A stretch of DNA of 38,603 nt from NCBI RefSeq assembly GCF_000305495.1, contig NZ_AJTN02000005.1, positions 1 through 38,603 on the forward strand, in the 5' to 3' direction. Source of the stretch: Peribacillus psychrosaccharolyticus ATCC 23296. GTDB taxonomy: Bacteria; Bacillota; Bacilli; Bacillales; DSM-1321. The notes below the pieces were generated by a model. That model ran no database searches, was not told the DNA's origin, and worked only from the letters and a program-made list of their open reading frames with translations. This document shows positions 16,887-24,770 of the stretch, in pieces; position 1 is the stretch's first letter, and each line of letters begins with the position of its first letter. Made by a program: the position numbers and the translations under genes.

Positions 16887-17161
16887 GTAGACAAAAGAGG
16901 TTCGGAATGGTTTCATTCTGAACCTCTTTTGCATTTTTCGGACCAAATAGGCCTGCGGGGACAAGGTGGTCTAGTGTTACCATTTCAAGATGGTTTTCGA
17001 AAATTCTCCTTATCACCTCAAAATTCTATATCTATTTATAAATAGGCCTTTTACTTTTAAGTTAAGAAAGTCAGTTGATGGGAGTGTTGGCGTGAAGACT
17101 CCTGCGGGAACAGCGGGACAGGGTGAGACCCCGCAGGAGCGTAAGCGACGAGGAGGCTCTC
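16885..17161 (+). repeat. Dispersed Bacillus-type repeat, copy 1 (3'-truncated)
   Basis: A 262-bp segment (16885-17146) about 95% identical, by hand alignment (about ten substitutions and two single-base indels), to 37076-37337. It begins TTGTAGACAAAAGAGG, holds an outer hairpin (AGGTTCGGAATG with its inexact complement), and ends in a GC-rich hairpin, CTCCTGCGGG with CCCGCAGGAG. After GTAAGC the usual continuation is lost; it joins host DNA at AGGAGGCTCTC (17151-17161), an exact 11-bp direct repeat of 16871-16881 in the upstream terminator. The GC-rich part resembles a repeat I recall as common in many Bacillus genomes. No transposase. A noncoding mobile element is the likely nature. Confidence 0.85.
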
Positions 17162-17170
17162 TTTCTATTA

Positions 17171-17872
17171 CTAGATACTGTTTAAATGGTGGGTTCCAGC
17201 CTTTTTGAACTCCTCAGAAAGATTTAATCTAGCATCTGATCCGTATTGATAGACATAATCTAACTGTTCAGGCGTAAGCACTATAATGCTGACAAGACGA
17301 ACGGATTCCAATGGAAGATCAATAGCTGTTTTTATTTCCGGAGAAACCACACCGAGCAGTACACCTGTGACTCCATTTTCAGTTAAATAGCCTTTAGGTG
17401 ACTTTATGTCCGTAAATTCCATCGATAACACACTATACTTTTCAAGGTGAGCCAGCATGTTTCCACGAGACGCAGCATTTTGACTAATTTGATAAATCAG
17501 GTCAAATGCCCAGTGATTTTTCACTTCATCCAGTTCTCCTCGAAGTGAAGGGTCATCACATTCTAAGTAGAATTCCAAACCATACCCATTATACGGCTGA
17601 ATTTCCTCTTCACCAGATGGATAAAAAGGATCTGATAACCCATCACTCGCAAAAACAACGCTGTTTCCCTTTATAATCCGGAGAAACCCTTGCCGGTTAG
17701 CCGGCCAGGAAACACCTCCAAGAAACATTGGATTAATCAGATGTGTTAATACATAATTATCTAACTCACCAACGGTCTTCCAAAATTCTTCTCTGCTTTT
17801 AATACTCTGCTGCAAAATTCGGTCAAACTTCTTATCCCTTTTTTTCTTTTTCAAATCAGCAAAATAGCCCAT
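17171..17872 (-). CDS. Suppressor-of-fused (SUFU)-like domain protein
   Basis: A 233-residue soluble protein with no signal peptide and a very basic start (DLKKKKRDKK). The middle and end resemble bacterial SUFU-domain proteins: VVFASDGLSDPF near residue 72, the strand GYGLEFYLECDD, WAFDLIYQISQNA followed by SRGNMLAH, and the late SIIVLTPEQLDYVYQYGSDARL. Bacterial SUFU proteins are often found as immunity proteins against polymorphic toxins, but no toxin gene is near, so its role is open. GAAGGGGGG lies 6 nt before the ATG. Its stop codon is about 10 bp from the end of repeat copy 1. Confidence 0.65.
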   Translation of the reverse strand: MGYFADLKKKKRDKKFDRILQQSIKSREEFWKTVGELDNYVLTHLINPMFLGGVSWPANRQGFLRIIKGNSVVFASDGLSDPFYPSGEEEIQPYNGYGLEFYLECDDPSLRGELDEVKNHWAFDLIYQISQNAASRGNMLAHLEKYSVLSMEFTDIKSPKGYLTENGVTGVLLGVVSPEIKTAIDLPLESVRLVSIIVLTPEQLDYVYQYGSDARLNLSEEFKKAGTHHLNSI

Positions 17873-17929
17873 AAGAGGCCCCCCTTCAGTGACCTTATAC
17901 CCTATATCAAGTAAAAATTACAGATTATT

Positions 17930-19117
17930 CTATAAATAAAGTCCCGCTAAAAAAATTCCTAATGCCTCTTGATATATTTCATCAAACTGACTAAGCGGCA
18001 ACGGGTTTACTCCACTGCCTAGTTCGATGGTAAATCCCGGACGGCGCCAATCTTGAATAAACCAGTCCTTATATCCAGCATAACTGTCTATCGTCTGAAC
18101 TGGCTCATACCCGCTGACCCTCGCAAACTCCTCAACAATGACTTTTGATTCGGGCGGCTCAAGATTTTCGAATCCCCAGTAAATCACTTCTCCTTGTGTA
18201 TGAAAAGCCAATACCATGGCATAATCATCCTTCTTAGTTAGATTAGCCATCGCAATCGTTTCCGGCTCACTAAGAGGACTTTCTCCTCCGTAATCTCTTG
18301 GCCCGGGTACCTTTGGATTCCTTTCTCGTTCTAATTCCCATTCCGCAGGGAATTGGTCATTTAAATCAACTCCTCTTATATTTGCCTTCCAATCAGAGAA
18401 ATCTCTGCTGCCATTATTCCATTCCGTGACAAAGCTCAGCCAAGGCTCCGAAGGCAGCTCATTCAACACTAAATTCACTCCATCTGGATTCACCATTGGT
18501 ACAATGGACAACATAGTTTGTTGATACAAAGGATAAACTTCTAGACCACGGATAGATGTTTGATTGGTAAGTGCCAACAAGTAGTCATTTATAAACGTCA
18601 TGATAACCGGTGTTGTGATCCACTCATTTGCATGAAAAGACCCATTATAGTTAACTTGTTTATCACCTTTTCCTATCGACAAGCCTGGGATTTCTTTTCC
18701 AAGCACAGAAGCACCAATCGAAGATTTACCAACGAACGGATAAACTTGTATAAGAGAAGCAAGATCATTGACCATCTTCGCGTACGTATATTCCTGCTGT
18801 CCTTTCACGAGCATCCAAGTAACTCGCAATGGCACTTGAATCACCTGTCCGACTTGCAGAGAAGAAGCATCGACTTTTGGATTAACTGTATACATCGCAG
18901 CCACTGGTACTTTATATTTTTGGGCAATTGCCCAAAATGAATCACCTTTTTCAAGAGCTAACTGAATGGTTAAAAAGCCTGGAATTTTAATTCGTTGACC
19001 AATAAACAGTTGTCCAGCGTCTATGCCCTCATTAGAATCTATAATCAGCTGGATATTCATTTTAAATAACTGACTATAATACCATAAGGAATCACCTTGC
19101 TTAACCGAGATTTCCAA
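17930..19117 (-). CDS. LysM / M14 gamma-D-glutamyl-L-diamino acid endopeptidase (YqgT-like)
   Basis: A 395-residue cell-wall peptidase. Two LysM domains cover about residues 2-46 and 51-96 (KQGDSLWYYSQ and EKGDSFWAIAQ), followed by an M14 carboxypeptidase-type domain. Zinc ligands are H162 and E165 in GSFHANEW and a later His in LAFHTQGE; the catalytic Glu is in FTIELGSG. B. sphaericus endopeptidase I and B. subtilis YqgT share this layout and cut gamma-D-Glu-mesoDAP bonds in peptidoglycan peptides. There is no signal peptide, as in YqgT, which fits action on imported muropeptides or in the spore/mother cell. The start is TTG with AGGAGGAGGG 6 nt upstream. Confidence 0.88.
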   Translation of the reverse strand: MEISVKQGDSLWYYSQLFKMNIQLIIDSNEGIDAGQLFIGQRIKIPGFLTIQLALEKGDSFWAIAQKYKVPVAAMYTVNPKVDASSLQVGQVIQVPLRVTWMLVKGQQEYTYAKMVNDLASLIQVYPFVGKSSIGASVLGKEIPGLSIGKGDKQVNYNGSFHANEWITTPVIMTFINDYLLALTNQTSIRGLEVYPLYQQTMLSIVPMVNPDGVNLVLNELPSEPWLSFVTEWNNGSRDFSDWKANIRGVDLNDQFPAEWELERERNPKVPGPRDYGGESPLSEPETIAMANLTKKDDYAMVLAFHTQGEVIYWGFENLEPPESKVIVEEFARVSGYEPVQTIDSYAGYKDWFIQDWRRPGFTIELGSGVNPLPLSQFDEIYQEALGIFLAGLYL

Positions 19118-19212
19118 GTACTTCCCTCCTCCTGCACATTCTTGAGTTCAACTAACTATATGCAACCAAAAAAAATATAGGCGAAATTCTAATTTTTCGT
19201 TTGTAGACACAG

Positions 19213-19249
19213 AAAAGGCAGTCTATAAATGTTATAGACTGCCTTTTTT
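19213..19249. terminator. Intrinsic terminator after the GNAT gene
   Basis: AAAAGGCAGTCTATAA pairs with TTATAGACTGCCTTTT around a three-base loop, with Ts on both strands. Read on the minus strand it ends the nnrD/GNAT transcript before the endopeptidase gene. Confidence 0.88.
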
Positions 19250-19254
19250 AGTAC

Positions 19255-19812
19255 CTATTTTTGGTAATTGTTCCATTCCTCAGCAAGCATTCCATACACA
19301 ACATGATCCACATAATGATTATAAAGCCACTCCGCCTGTCGAATGTGTCCTTCCTCTTGAAATCCTAAACGTTCAGGGATGGCACGGCTTTTTTCATTGC
19401 TAAAAGCAGCCTCAATGGAAATCCGATTAAGCTTAAGCTCGTTAAACCCATAATCCATCAAGTTGCTGCAAGCCTTTGTCATAATTCCTTTTCCTTGAAA
19501 CCCTTCGCCAAGCCAATATCCGATACTTGCAGAACGATTAACACGGTTAATTCCTTGTAAGCCAATCGTTCCAGCAATTTCTCCTGCATAAATAATCGCG
19601 ACTGTTGTGGGAAAGCCGCCTGTTTCTACCATCCCTTGTAAAGTTGTTTTGATCCAGTTCTCTGAATCTTTTACTTCAGTCGTGTTATCGACCCAGCCTA
19701 AATATTCTCTTAAATACGTTCTTGAGTTATTAATTAAAGTGAATACTTCTTCCGCATCATCCAGAGTAAAGAGGCGGAAAGAAAGATCTTCGGTCATTTT
19801 ATGTAGTAACAT
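19255..19812 (-). CDS. GNAT-family N-acetyltransferase (RimJ/RimL-like)
   Basis: A RimJ/RimL-type acetyl-CoA-dependent acetyltransferase. Typical features are LRLF-like strand 1 (SFRLFTLDDAEEVF), LGWVDNT, the acetyl-CoA loop in GYWLGEGFQGKGIMTKA and the final N-E-K-S-R-A-I-x-E-R-L-G-F motif. The longer frame begins at 19830, inside the upstream gene; the ATG at 19810-19812 is preferred because AAAGGAG lies 5 nt upstream, giving 185 residues. That leaves 10 nt after the nnr stop, so it is probably co-transcribed. The acceptor could be a ribosomal protein, another N-terminus or a small amine; sequence does not tell. Confidence 0.85.
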   Translation of the reverse strand: MLLHKMTEDLSFRLFTLDDAEEVFTLINNSRTYLREYLGWVDNTTEVKDSENWIKTTLQGMVETGGFPTTVAIIYAGEIAGTIGLQGINRVNRSASIGYWLGEGFQGKGIMTKACSNLMDYGFNELKLNRISIEAAFSNEKSRAIPERLGFQEEGHIRQAEWLYNHYVDHVVYGMLAEEWNNYQK

Positions 19813-19822
19813 ACTGTCTCCT

Positions 19823-21256
19823 TTATTCAAACGCCTTTAATACAAAGGCAAGATTTTCACTCACATCACTAGCAAGAAGGGAGGTTTCAGCTCGAGTCTC
19901 ACTCCAATAATCAGCACTTGCACCATGTAGATACACCGCATTAGCTATAGCAGATTTTATATCGTTTGCAGAGGAAATAAACGCCAGCAGTATTCCTGTT
20001 AATGTATCACCTGTCCCTCCCTTTGCCAGTCCTGCATTTCCTGTTACATTAATATGTAAGGATCCATCGGGGAAGGCAATAACGGTATTTCTGCCTTTAA
20101 GAACAACAATGACTTCATTTCCCATCGCATAGGCAGATGCTTCATCCAAGCGATTCTTTTGAATGTCTGCTGTCATTTTCCCTGTCATTTTAGCAAATTC
20201 TCCAGGATGAGGTGTAACAATTATGGGTTCGGTTTTCATCGGATATTCACGCTTTGTCAGTGCACCCGCATCAAGTATAAGCGGGATTTTTTCTTCAAAC
20301 AGCTGCTTCAATGCCTTGTTTATTTTCACTTGATCAGTAAGACCCGGACCAACAGCCGCTGCTTTTATTTTTCGAGGGATTTTTCCGTCAGCTATTTGTT
20401 CGAGACCATTATGAATGAAAGTACATTCGGGAACTTTGGCCGCAATAATCGCAGATGCAAAGGGAGTCGTGGCCACCGTCAGCTTTCCAATTCCGCTCCT
20501 CATTGCTGCCAACGCAGCAAGCAATGCACTCCCAGGCATTTCATCCGTTCCCGCAACAAGTAGTCCTGTCCCGTACGTTCCTTTATGGGCATTGGGTTTT
20601 CTTTTGTTAAATGTTTTCCTTACGTCCGATTCTGTCCAAACTCGCCAATTCGAAGTGTGAGGCAGACCAATATCAAGCACGCGAATGTCTCCATAATATC
20701 TCTCGCTTCCATCCAGAAACGCTGAGGGTTTATAGCCATGCAAGCTAAAGGTATAATCAGCTTGAAACGCAGCCCCTACTTCTCCTTTATCGGCTATTAC
20801 CCCAGTCGGCATGTCAATGGCAATACGCAGGGCATCCTGTGCATTCGCCCAGCTCACCATTTGTACCATATTTTTCTGGAGCGGATGCCGTGCGCCCGCC
20901 CCAAGCAGTGCATCAATAATGACGTCATAACTTCCATCCAGATGAGATACGTCAAACCCACAGTTTGAAAAGTAAGTAAAATGTCTCTGTGCACTTGGGG
21001 AAACTGGCTTTTCATCTGGAAAAACGAGATCACACCGATAGCCATTCTGTTTGAGATGCCGTGCAAGTACAATCCCATCTCCGCCATTATTTCCTTTGCC
21101 CGCAAGGATCAACAGTCGCTGTTCTTTATTGATGATGGAAGATAGTTCGCGATAAAGAGCACTCCCTGCGTTCTCCATAAGCGTAAATGAATCCAGACCC
21201 TTTTTAGCCGCTTCAGCGTCAATGTTTTTAATGTCTTCCGCCTTATAAATGTACAT
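19823..21256 (-). CDS. nnrD: Bifunctional NAD(P)HX epimerase / ADP-dependent NAD(P)HX dehydratase
   Basis: Repairs hydrated NAD(P)H. The N-terminal YjeF_N epimerase domain (about 1-210) shows MENAGSALYRE and AGKGNNGGDGIVLARHL. The C-terminal ribokinase-like dehydratase domain shows HKGTYGTGLLVAG, AAVGPGL, VTPHPGEFAKM, and the catalytic GNAGLAKGGTGDTLTGIL. The frame extends to a TTG at 21280, which has no ribosome site. The ATG at 21254-21256 is preferred, with GGTGA close upstream, giving 477 residues. Both halves look complete. The name nnrD is used for the dehydratase; the fusion is also called nnr. Confidence 0.9.
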   Translation of the reverse strand: MYIYKAEDIKNIDAEAAKKGLDSFTLMENAGSALYRELSSIINKEQRLLILAGKGNNGGDGIVLARHLKQNGYRCDLVFPDEKPVSPSAQRHFTYFSNCGFDVSHLDGSYDVIIDALLGAGARHPLQKNMVQMVSWANAQDALRIAIDMPTGVIADKGEVGAAFQADYTFSLHGYKPSAFLDGSERYYGDIRVLDIGLPHTSNWRVWTESDVRKTFNKRKPNAHKGTYGTGLLVAGTDEMPGSALLAALAAMRSGIGKLTVATTPFASAIIAAKVPECTFIHNGLEQIADGKIPRKIKAAAVGPGLTDQVKINKALKQLFEEKIPLILDAGALTKREYPMKTEPIIVTPHPGEFAKMTGKMTADIQKNRLDEASAYAMGNEVIVVLKGRNTVIAFPDGSLHINVTGNAGLAKGGTGDTLTGILLAFISSANDIKSAIANAVYLHGASADYWSETRAETSLLASDVSENLAFVLKAFE

Positions 21257-21384
21257 CCTGTTCACCGCCCTATCTGTCAAGTTAAATTATATCCATATCC
21301 TACCACAACCACCTTCTAATTTGCTCTGCTGCTGTTTTCTATTGTTTAATTATTCGCTTAGAAAGCCATCATCCACTAAAAACA

Positions 21385-21411
21385 GAAAAAACCACCTGAT
21401 TTAACAGATGG
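21385..21411 (-). terminator. Intrinsic terminator after the ABC permease gene
   Basis: On the minus strand CCATCTG pairs with CAGGTGG (one G-U pair) followed by TTTTTTC. It lies just after the permease stop. Confidence 0.7.
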
Positions 21412-21424
21412 AAGGAAAACTACT

Positions 21425-22117
21425 CTAGTCGATATCCACATGATCAATATTTCTAACGGAGAAATAAGCTACTAATACGCCAATGAATCCGAGAACAATG
21501 GGTATGGCCAGAACTTTTGATAACGTAAAATCATCTACAGTTGTGTTAGTAAGTGAGATTAGCAGAATAGACGTGACGATTGTAACTGGCACCGATTTCT
21601 TTATCATCCCAAAGTATAACGGGACCAACCCCATTCCTGCCGCTGCAAATGCTATAAGTGGCATTTGAATGATAGATTCAGTTAACGTGCCGCTTGTTAG
21701 TTGCTCCGGTACAAAATTCAAGCCAAGATCAGCCAAGAAAAACATAAATCCGATAAATACACTAGACAAAAGTATATTTACAAACGTAAATCCAGCAATA
21801 AGCAGAATTTTTGCCAGCATAATTTTCTTTCGGTTAATTGGGTAAGTAAACAATATAGATATCGTATTGTTTCTATATTCATCAATAATCAGTTTAGAAA
21901 TCAGTACCGATGCAAAAACAATAAACGCTGCCCGAACAAGTATTCCAATCATCTCGAAAGATTCCTTATAGGTTCCTAAAGTAGATATCCCTTCACTTTT
22001 TTCGGCAAAATAAATCCCGCAGAGAGCAATCATAATCCCTAGGTTAATAAACAGAACTGTTTTCAAATAACCGGCTAATTTGAACTTTTTAATTTCTAAT
22101 TTTATTAACTTAAGCAC
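21425..22117 (-). CDS. ABC transporter permease (YcbO-like)
   Basis: A 230-residue ABC-2-type permease with about six membrane segments: near residues 15-35, 60-80, 100-130, 145-170, 175-195 and 200-220. The short Arg/Asn-rich stretch DEYRNNTISILFTYPINRKKIMLAKI before the third segment is typical of BcrB/NatB-like permeases. The start is GTG, overlapping the ATPase stop by 8 bp with GGAGGTGGG in the overlap, so translation is coupled. Size and neighbourhood match B. subtilis YcbO (about 228). It likely moves or guards against a membrane-acting peptide or similar molecule; the substrate is not known. Confidence 0.85.
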   Translation of the reverse strand: MLKLIKLEIKKFKLAGYLKTVLFINLGIMIALCGIYFAEKSEGISTLGTYKESFEMIGILVRAAFIVFASVLISKLIIDEYRNNTISILFTYPINRKKIMLAKILLIAGFTFVNILLSSVFIGFMFFLADLGLNFVPEQLTSGTLTESIIQMPLIAFAAAGMGLVPLYFGMIKKSVPVTIVTSILLISLTNTTVDDFTLSKVLAIPIVLGFIGVLVAYFSVRNIDHVDID

Positions 22118-23033
22118 TCAGCCCACCTCCATTGATCAATGACAAAAAGTAATCCTCAAGTGAATGATTCTTCTTAGACAATGCTTCAATTGAAACATCG
22201 TTTAAAATGAGTGCCTTACTTATGTCACGTTGAGTGTGCTCGGTGCTATAGATTCTGATGATTGAATCATCTAGCAGCTTATAATTTGTAATCGCTAAAA
22301 TCTCTTCTAAGACATAAACGGCTTTTTTAGTTTGTTCTGTACTTAATTCAATATATTCCGTATTTCTATCTCGAATGTCCTTCATAGAGACTTCCTCAAT
22401 TAATCTTCCTTCTTTAATCACGCCTATTGTGTCAGCAATTAATTCAATCTCCCCTAGGATATGGCTGGAAATTAATAATGTCATTTCGTATTCATGGCAG
22501 AGCATTTGAAATAAACTTCGTAATTCTTTTATCCCAACTGGATCTAAACCATTTATCGGTTCATCCAAAATTAATAGCTGCGGCTTCGTCATTATTGCCC
22601 TCGCGATTCCAAGCCGTTGTTTCATTCCAAGTGAAAACTCTTTTACTGACTTCTGACTGATTGATGTGAGCCCAACAAGCTTAAGCGCCTCATCAATCGC
22701 TTGCTTGTCGTAATACCCCATATATTCACCATGCAACGCTAAATTTTCTTTCGCAGTCAACTTATCGTAGAAGACAGGGTATTCAATGATACTTCCCATT
22801 CTTGCAAATAGATCATATGAAGTCTCCGTCAATTTTTCACCAAAGATTTCAATGCTCCCTCCGGTAGGTTTAACGAGTCCGGTCAGCATTTTCATAACCG
22901 TTGTCTTCCCTGCTCCATTCGGTCCAAGAAAACCATATATTTCTCCCTTTTTAACTTTCATGTTCACATTAGAAACAACGTGGCTTTCCTTATAAGATTT
23001 GGTCAACTGATTGGTTTGAATGATATACGTCAT
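22110..23033 (-). CDS. ABC transporter ATP-binding protein (BcrA/YcbN-like)
   Basis: A 307-residue ATPase partner of the downstream permease. Walker A is GPNGAGKTTVMK (about residue 36), the signature is FSLGMKQRLGIARA and Walker B is LLILDEPINGLDP. The C-terminal 80 residues form the extra domain usual in BcrA-type subunits. It is the same length as B. subtilis YcbN, as I recall it. The start ATG lies about 100 bp after the histidine kinase stop, with a GGGAGAG-type site upstream, so it belongs to the same unit. A role in resistance to bacitracin or lantibiotic-like compounds is suggested by family, not shown. Confidence 0.88.
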   Translation of the reverse strand: MTYIIQTNQLTKSYKESHVVSNVNMKVKKGEIYGFLGPNGAGKTTVMKMLTGLVKPTGGSIEIFGEKLTETSYDLFARMGSIIEYPVFYDKLTAKENLALHGEYMGYYDKQAIDEALKLVGLTSISQKSVKEFSLGMKQRLGIARAIMTKPQLLILDEPINGLDPVGIKELRSLFQMLCHEYEMTLLISSHILGEIELIADTIGVIKEGRLIEEVSMKDIRDRNTEYIELSTEQTKKAVYVLEEILAITNYKLLDDSIIRIYSTEHTQRDISKALILNDVSIEALSKKNHSLEDYFLSLINGGGLSA

Positions 23034-23133
23034 CTTCTCTCTCCCTTTTTCTTATTTGTTACTTATCATTCTAATCAGCAGGTGTTGCTTTTTTCTTACC
23101 TATTTCTTACAAAAACCTTACGTTTTTAATGTC

Positions 23134-24060
23134 CTAAAAGTTTAGTCGTTTTAAACTAAAAGTAAAGATAGTTCTTTCAAAGGGTTTACTTTGCAAAGTG
23201 ATTTCTCCGCCTAATTGCTCAATCAGACGTTTGGTTATCGTCAGGCCTAGTCCGCTCCCTTGATACAACTTGTTTCTAGAATCTTCTAATGTATACATTC
23301 GTTCAAAGATTCGATTTTGATCACGTTCGTTCATTCCTTTTCCCTTATCCCAGACATCCACATAAATCATGTCAGATGAACTTCTTACTGTAAGACCGAT
23401 AACTAAACCATCACTGCCATAACGAATACTATTTGACAGTAAATTATTTAAGATTCGCTCCAATTCTACTTCATTGCCTAATACATACAATGGTTCCTCT
23501 GGTATGTCTACCTTAACGGTAAACCCCTTAGCTGCCAGTACGTCATAATAGGTGAGAATATTCTTGCGGCAGATTTCATTAATATTGACTCGAGTTAACG
23601 GAATATCTATATCTCCTGATTCTAATCTAGCTAAATTAAAAAACTTATTCATTAGATTCAGTACTTCCACTGTTTTGTAATGTACCTTTTTCAGCAACAC
23701 ATCCGTTTCTTCTTTGCTTAGGTTTGGATCAGATGTGATCATTTCAATGTAGCCCATGACGACTGTCAATGGCGTTTTTAAATCATGCGAAATATTCGAC
23801 AACATTCTTCGCATAGAATCTTCTGTCTGGTTATGTGCAGCTCGAATTGTTTGATTATGATCTAAGAGTTTATTTAATTCGACAAGGAGTGTTTTCACTC
23901 TTTTATCATCTGTTTGCAGTAAGAGCTTTTCATCTGTTGAACGTTTCATGATTTGCTGGAGCTTTTCGGATATGGATGTAAGAACCCGCTGTTGGTTTCT
24001 ATGTATAAGATATTGATAGATAATAATTGCCGTTAAACTGACTATTAGCAGAATGAACAT
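23134..24060 (-). CDS. Sensor histidine kinase with one N-terminal membrane segment (YcbM-like)
   Basis: A 308-residue kinase. Only residues 1-18 are clearly hydrophobic, with no second membrane segment and no outside domain. HisKA has H92 in NISHDLKTPLTVVMGY. HATPase_c has N box ILNNLLSNSIRYG, G1 WDKGKGM and G2 GSGLGLTITK. It lies 1 nt after the response regulator stop and upstream of the ABC genes, as in B. subtilis ycbLMNO (YcbM about 311 residues). With so little sensor, it may read the state of the ABC transporter or a membrane partner rather than bind a ligand itself; that is inference. Confidence 0.88.
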   Translation of the reverse strand: MFILLIVSLTAIIIYQYLIHRNQQRVLTSISEKLQQIMKRSTDEKLLLQTDDKRVKTLLVELNKLLDHNQTIRAAHNQTEDSMRRMLSNISHDLKTPLTVVMGYIEMITSDPNLSKEETDVLLKKVHYKTVEVLNLMNKFFNLARLESGDIDIPLTRVNINEICRKNILTYYDVLAAKGFTVKVDIPEEPLYVLGNEVELERILNNLLSNSIRYGSDGLVIGLTVRSSSDMIYVDVWDKGKGMNERDQNRIFERMYTLEDSRNKLYQGSGLGLTITKRLIEQLGGEITLQSKPFERTIFTFSLKRLNF

Positions 24061-24061
24061 T

Positions 24062-24754
24062 TTAAGAAATTCCTAACTTATAGCCAATTCCCCAGATTGT
24101 TTTAATATAGCAGGGATCTGATGGATTTTCCTCAATCTTTTCTCTCAGTCTTCTAATATGGACATTGATCACATTTTCGTCACCGTAGTAATCATCATTC
24201 CAAATAAAACGATACAGCTGCGCTTTCGTAAAAACCCTGCTTGGATTCGTAACAAACAGCTTCAATATGCTAAATTCTTTAGAAGTCAATTTAATCTCAG
24301 TACCATTTTTAAGAACCGAGAAGTTTTCCAAATCGATGGAAAGATCTCCGATTTGTCGAAAGCTATCAACCTTTTGTTCATCTTTTGAATAGTCAGTAGC
24401 ACGTCGAATGATTGCTTTTACCCTGGCCGTTAATTCAATCATAGAGAAAGGTTTAGTGAGATAGTCGTCAGCTCCAAAACCCAATCCAAGTGCCTTATCA
24501 ACATCACTGTCTTTAGCTGACATAATTAACACCGGGACCTTGCTGTTTTCACGAATACTTTTTAAAATATCCATTCCCGAAACCTTAGGAATCATTAAAT
24601 CAAGAATGACTAAGTCAAAGGTATACTTGGCAAAATTCGTGATTGCCTCTTCTCCATCAAATGCAGTTACAAGATCAAATCCTTCTTTGTTCAATTGAAC
24701 ACTCACCATTTCACTAATTTCCACATCATCTTCTACAAGCAGAATTTTATGCAT
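24062..24754 (-). CDS. OmpR/PhoB-family response regulator (YcbL-like)
   Basis: A two-domain regulator. The receiver has acidic residues D9/D10 in LLVEDDVEI, phospho-acceptor D52 in VILDLMIPK and the lysine in YLTKPFS. The winged-helix DNA-binding domain (about 130-228) ends VINVHIRRLREKIEENP and YIKTIWGIGYKL. The frame runs on to 24817 into the preceding gene, but the ATG at 24752-24754 is chosen because AAAGGAG lies 7 nt upstream and HKILLVEDD is the usual start, giving 230 residues. Pairs with the kinase directly downstream and probably controls the adjacent ABC genes. Confidence 0.92.
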   Translation of the reverse strand: MHKILLVEDDVEISEMVSVQLNKEGFDLVTAFDGEEAITNFAKYTFDLVILDLMIPKVSGMDILKSIRENSKVPVLIMSAKDSDVDKALGLGFGADDYLTKPFSMIELTARVKAIIRRATDYSKDEQKVDSFRQIGDLSIDLENFSVLKNGTEIKLTSKEFSILKLFVTNPSRVFTKAQLYRFIWNDDYYGDENVINVHIRRLREKIEENPSDPCYIKTIWGIGYKLGIS

Positions 24755-24770
24755 GCTCATACTCCTTTGC

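Noticed and set aside
16759-17016. 85-codon minus-strand ORF over the end of the molybdenum enzyme gene and repeat copy 1
   Set aside because: It is antisense to a solid gene end and crosses a terminator and a repeat; no ribosome site or family.
16885-17161. Repeat as a group IIC intron or retron, because these also follow terminators
   Set aside because: It is too short, has no reverse transcriptase ORF and I see no GTGCG start or domain V hairpin.
16990-17208. 72-codon ORF starting MVFENSPYHLK, and its relative at 37182-37508
   Set aside because: Both lie on the dispersed noncoding repeat, have no ribosome site, and diverge in length and frame after the shared GC-rich hairpin; the reading frame is a by-product of the repeat.
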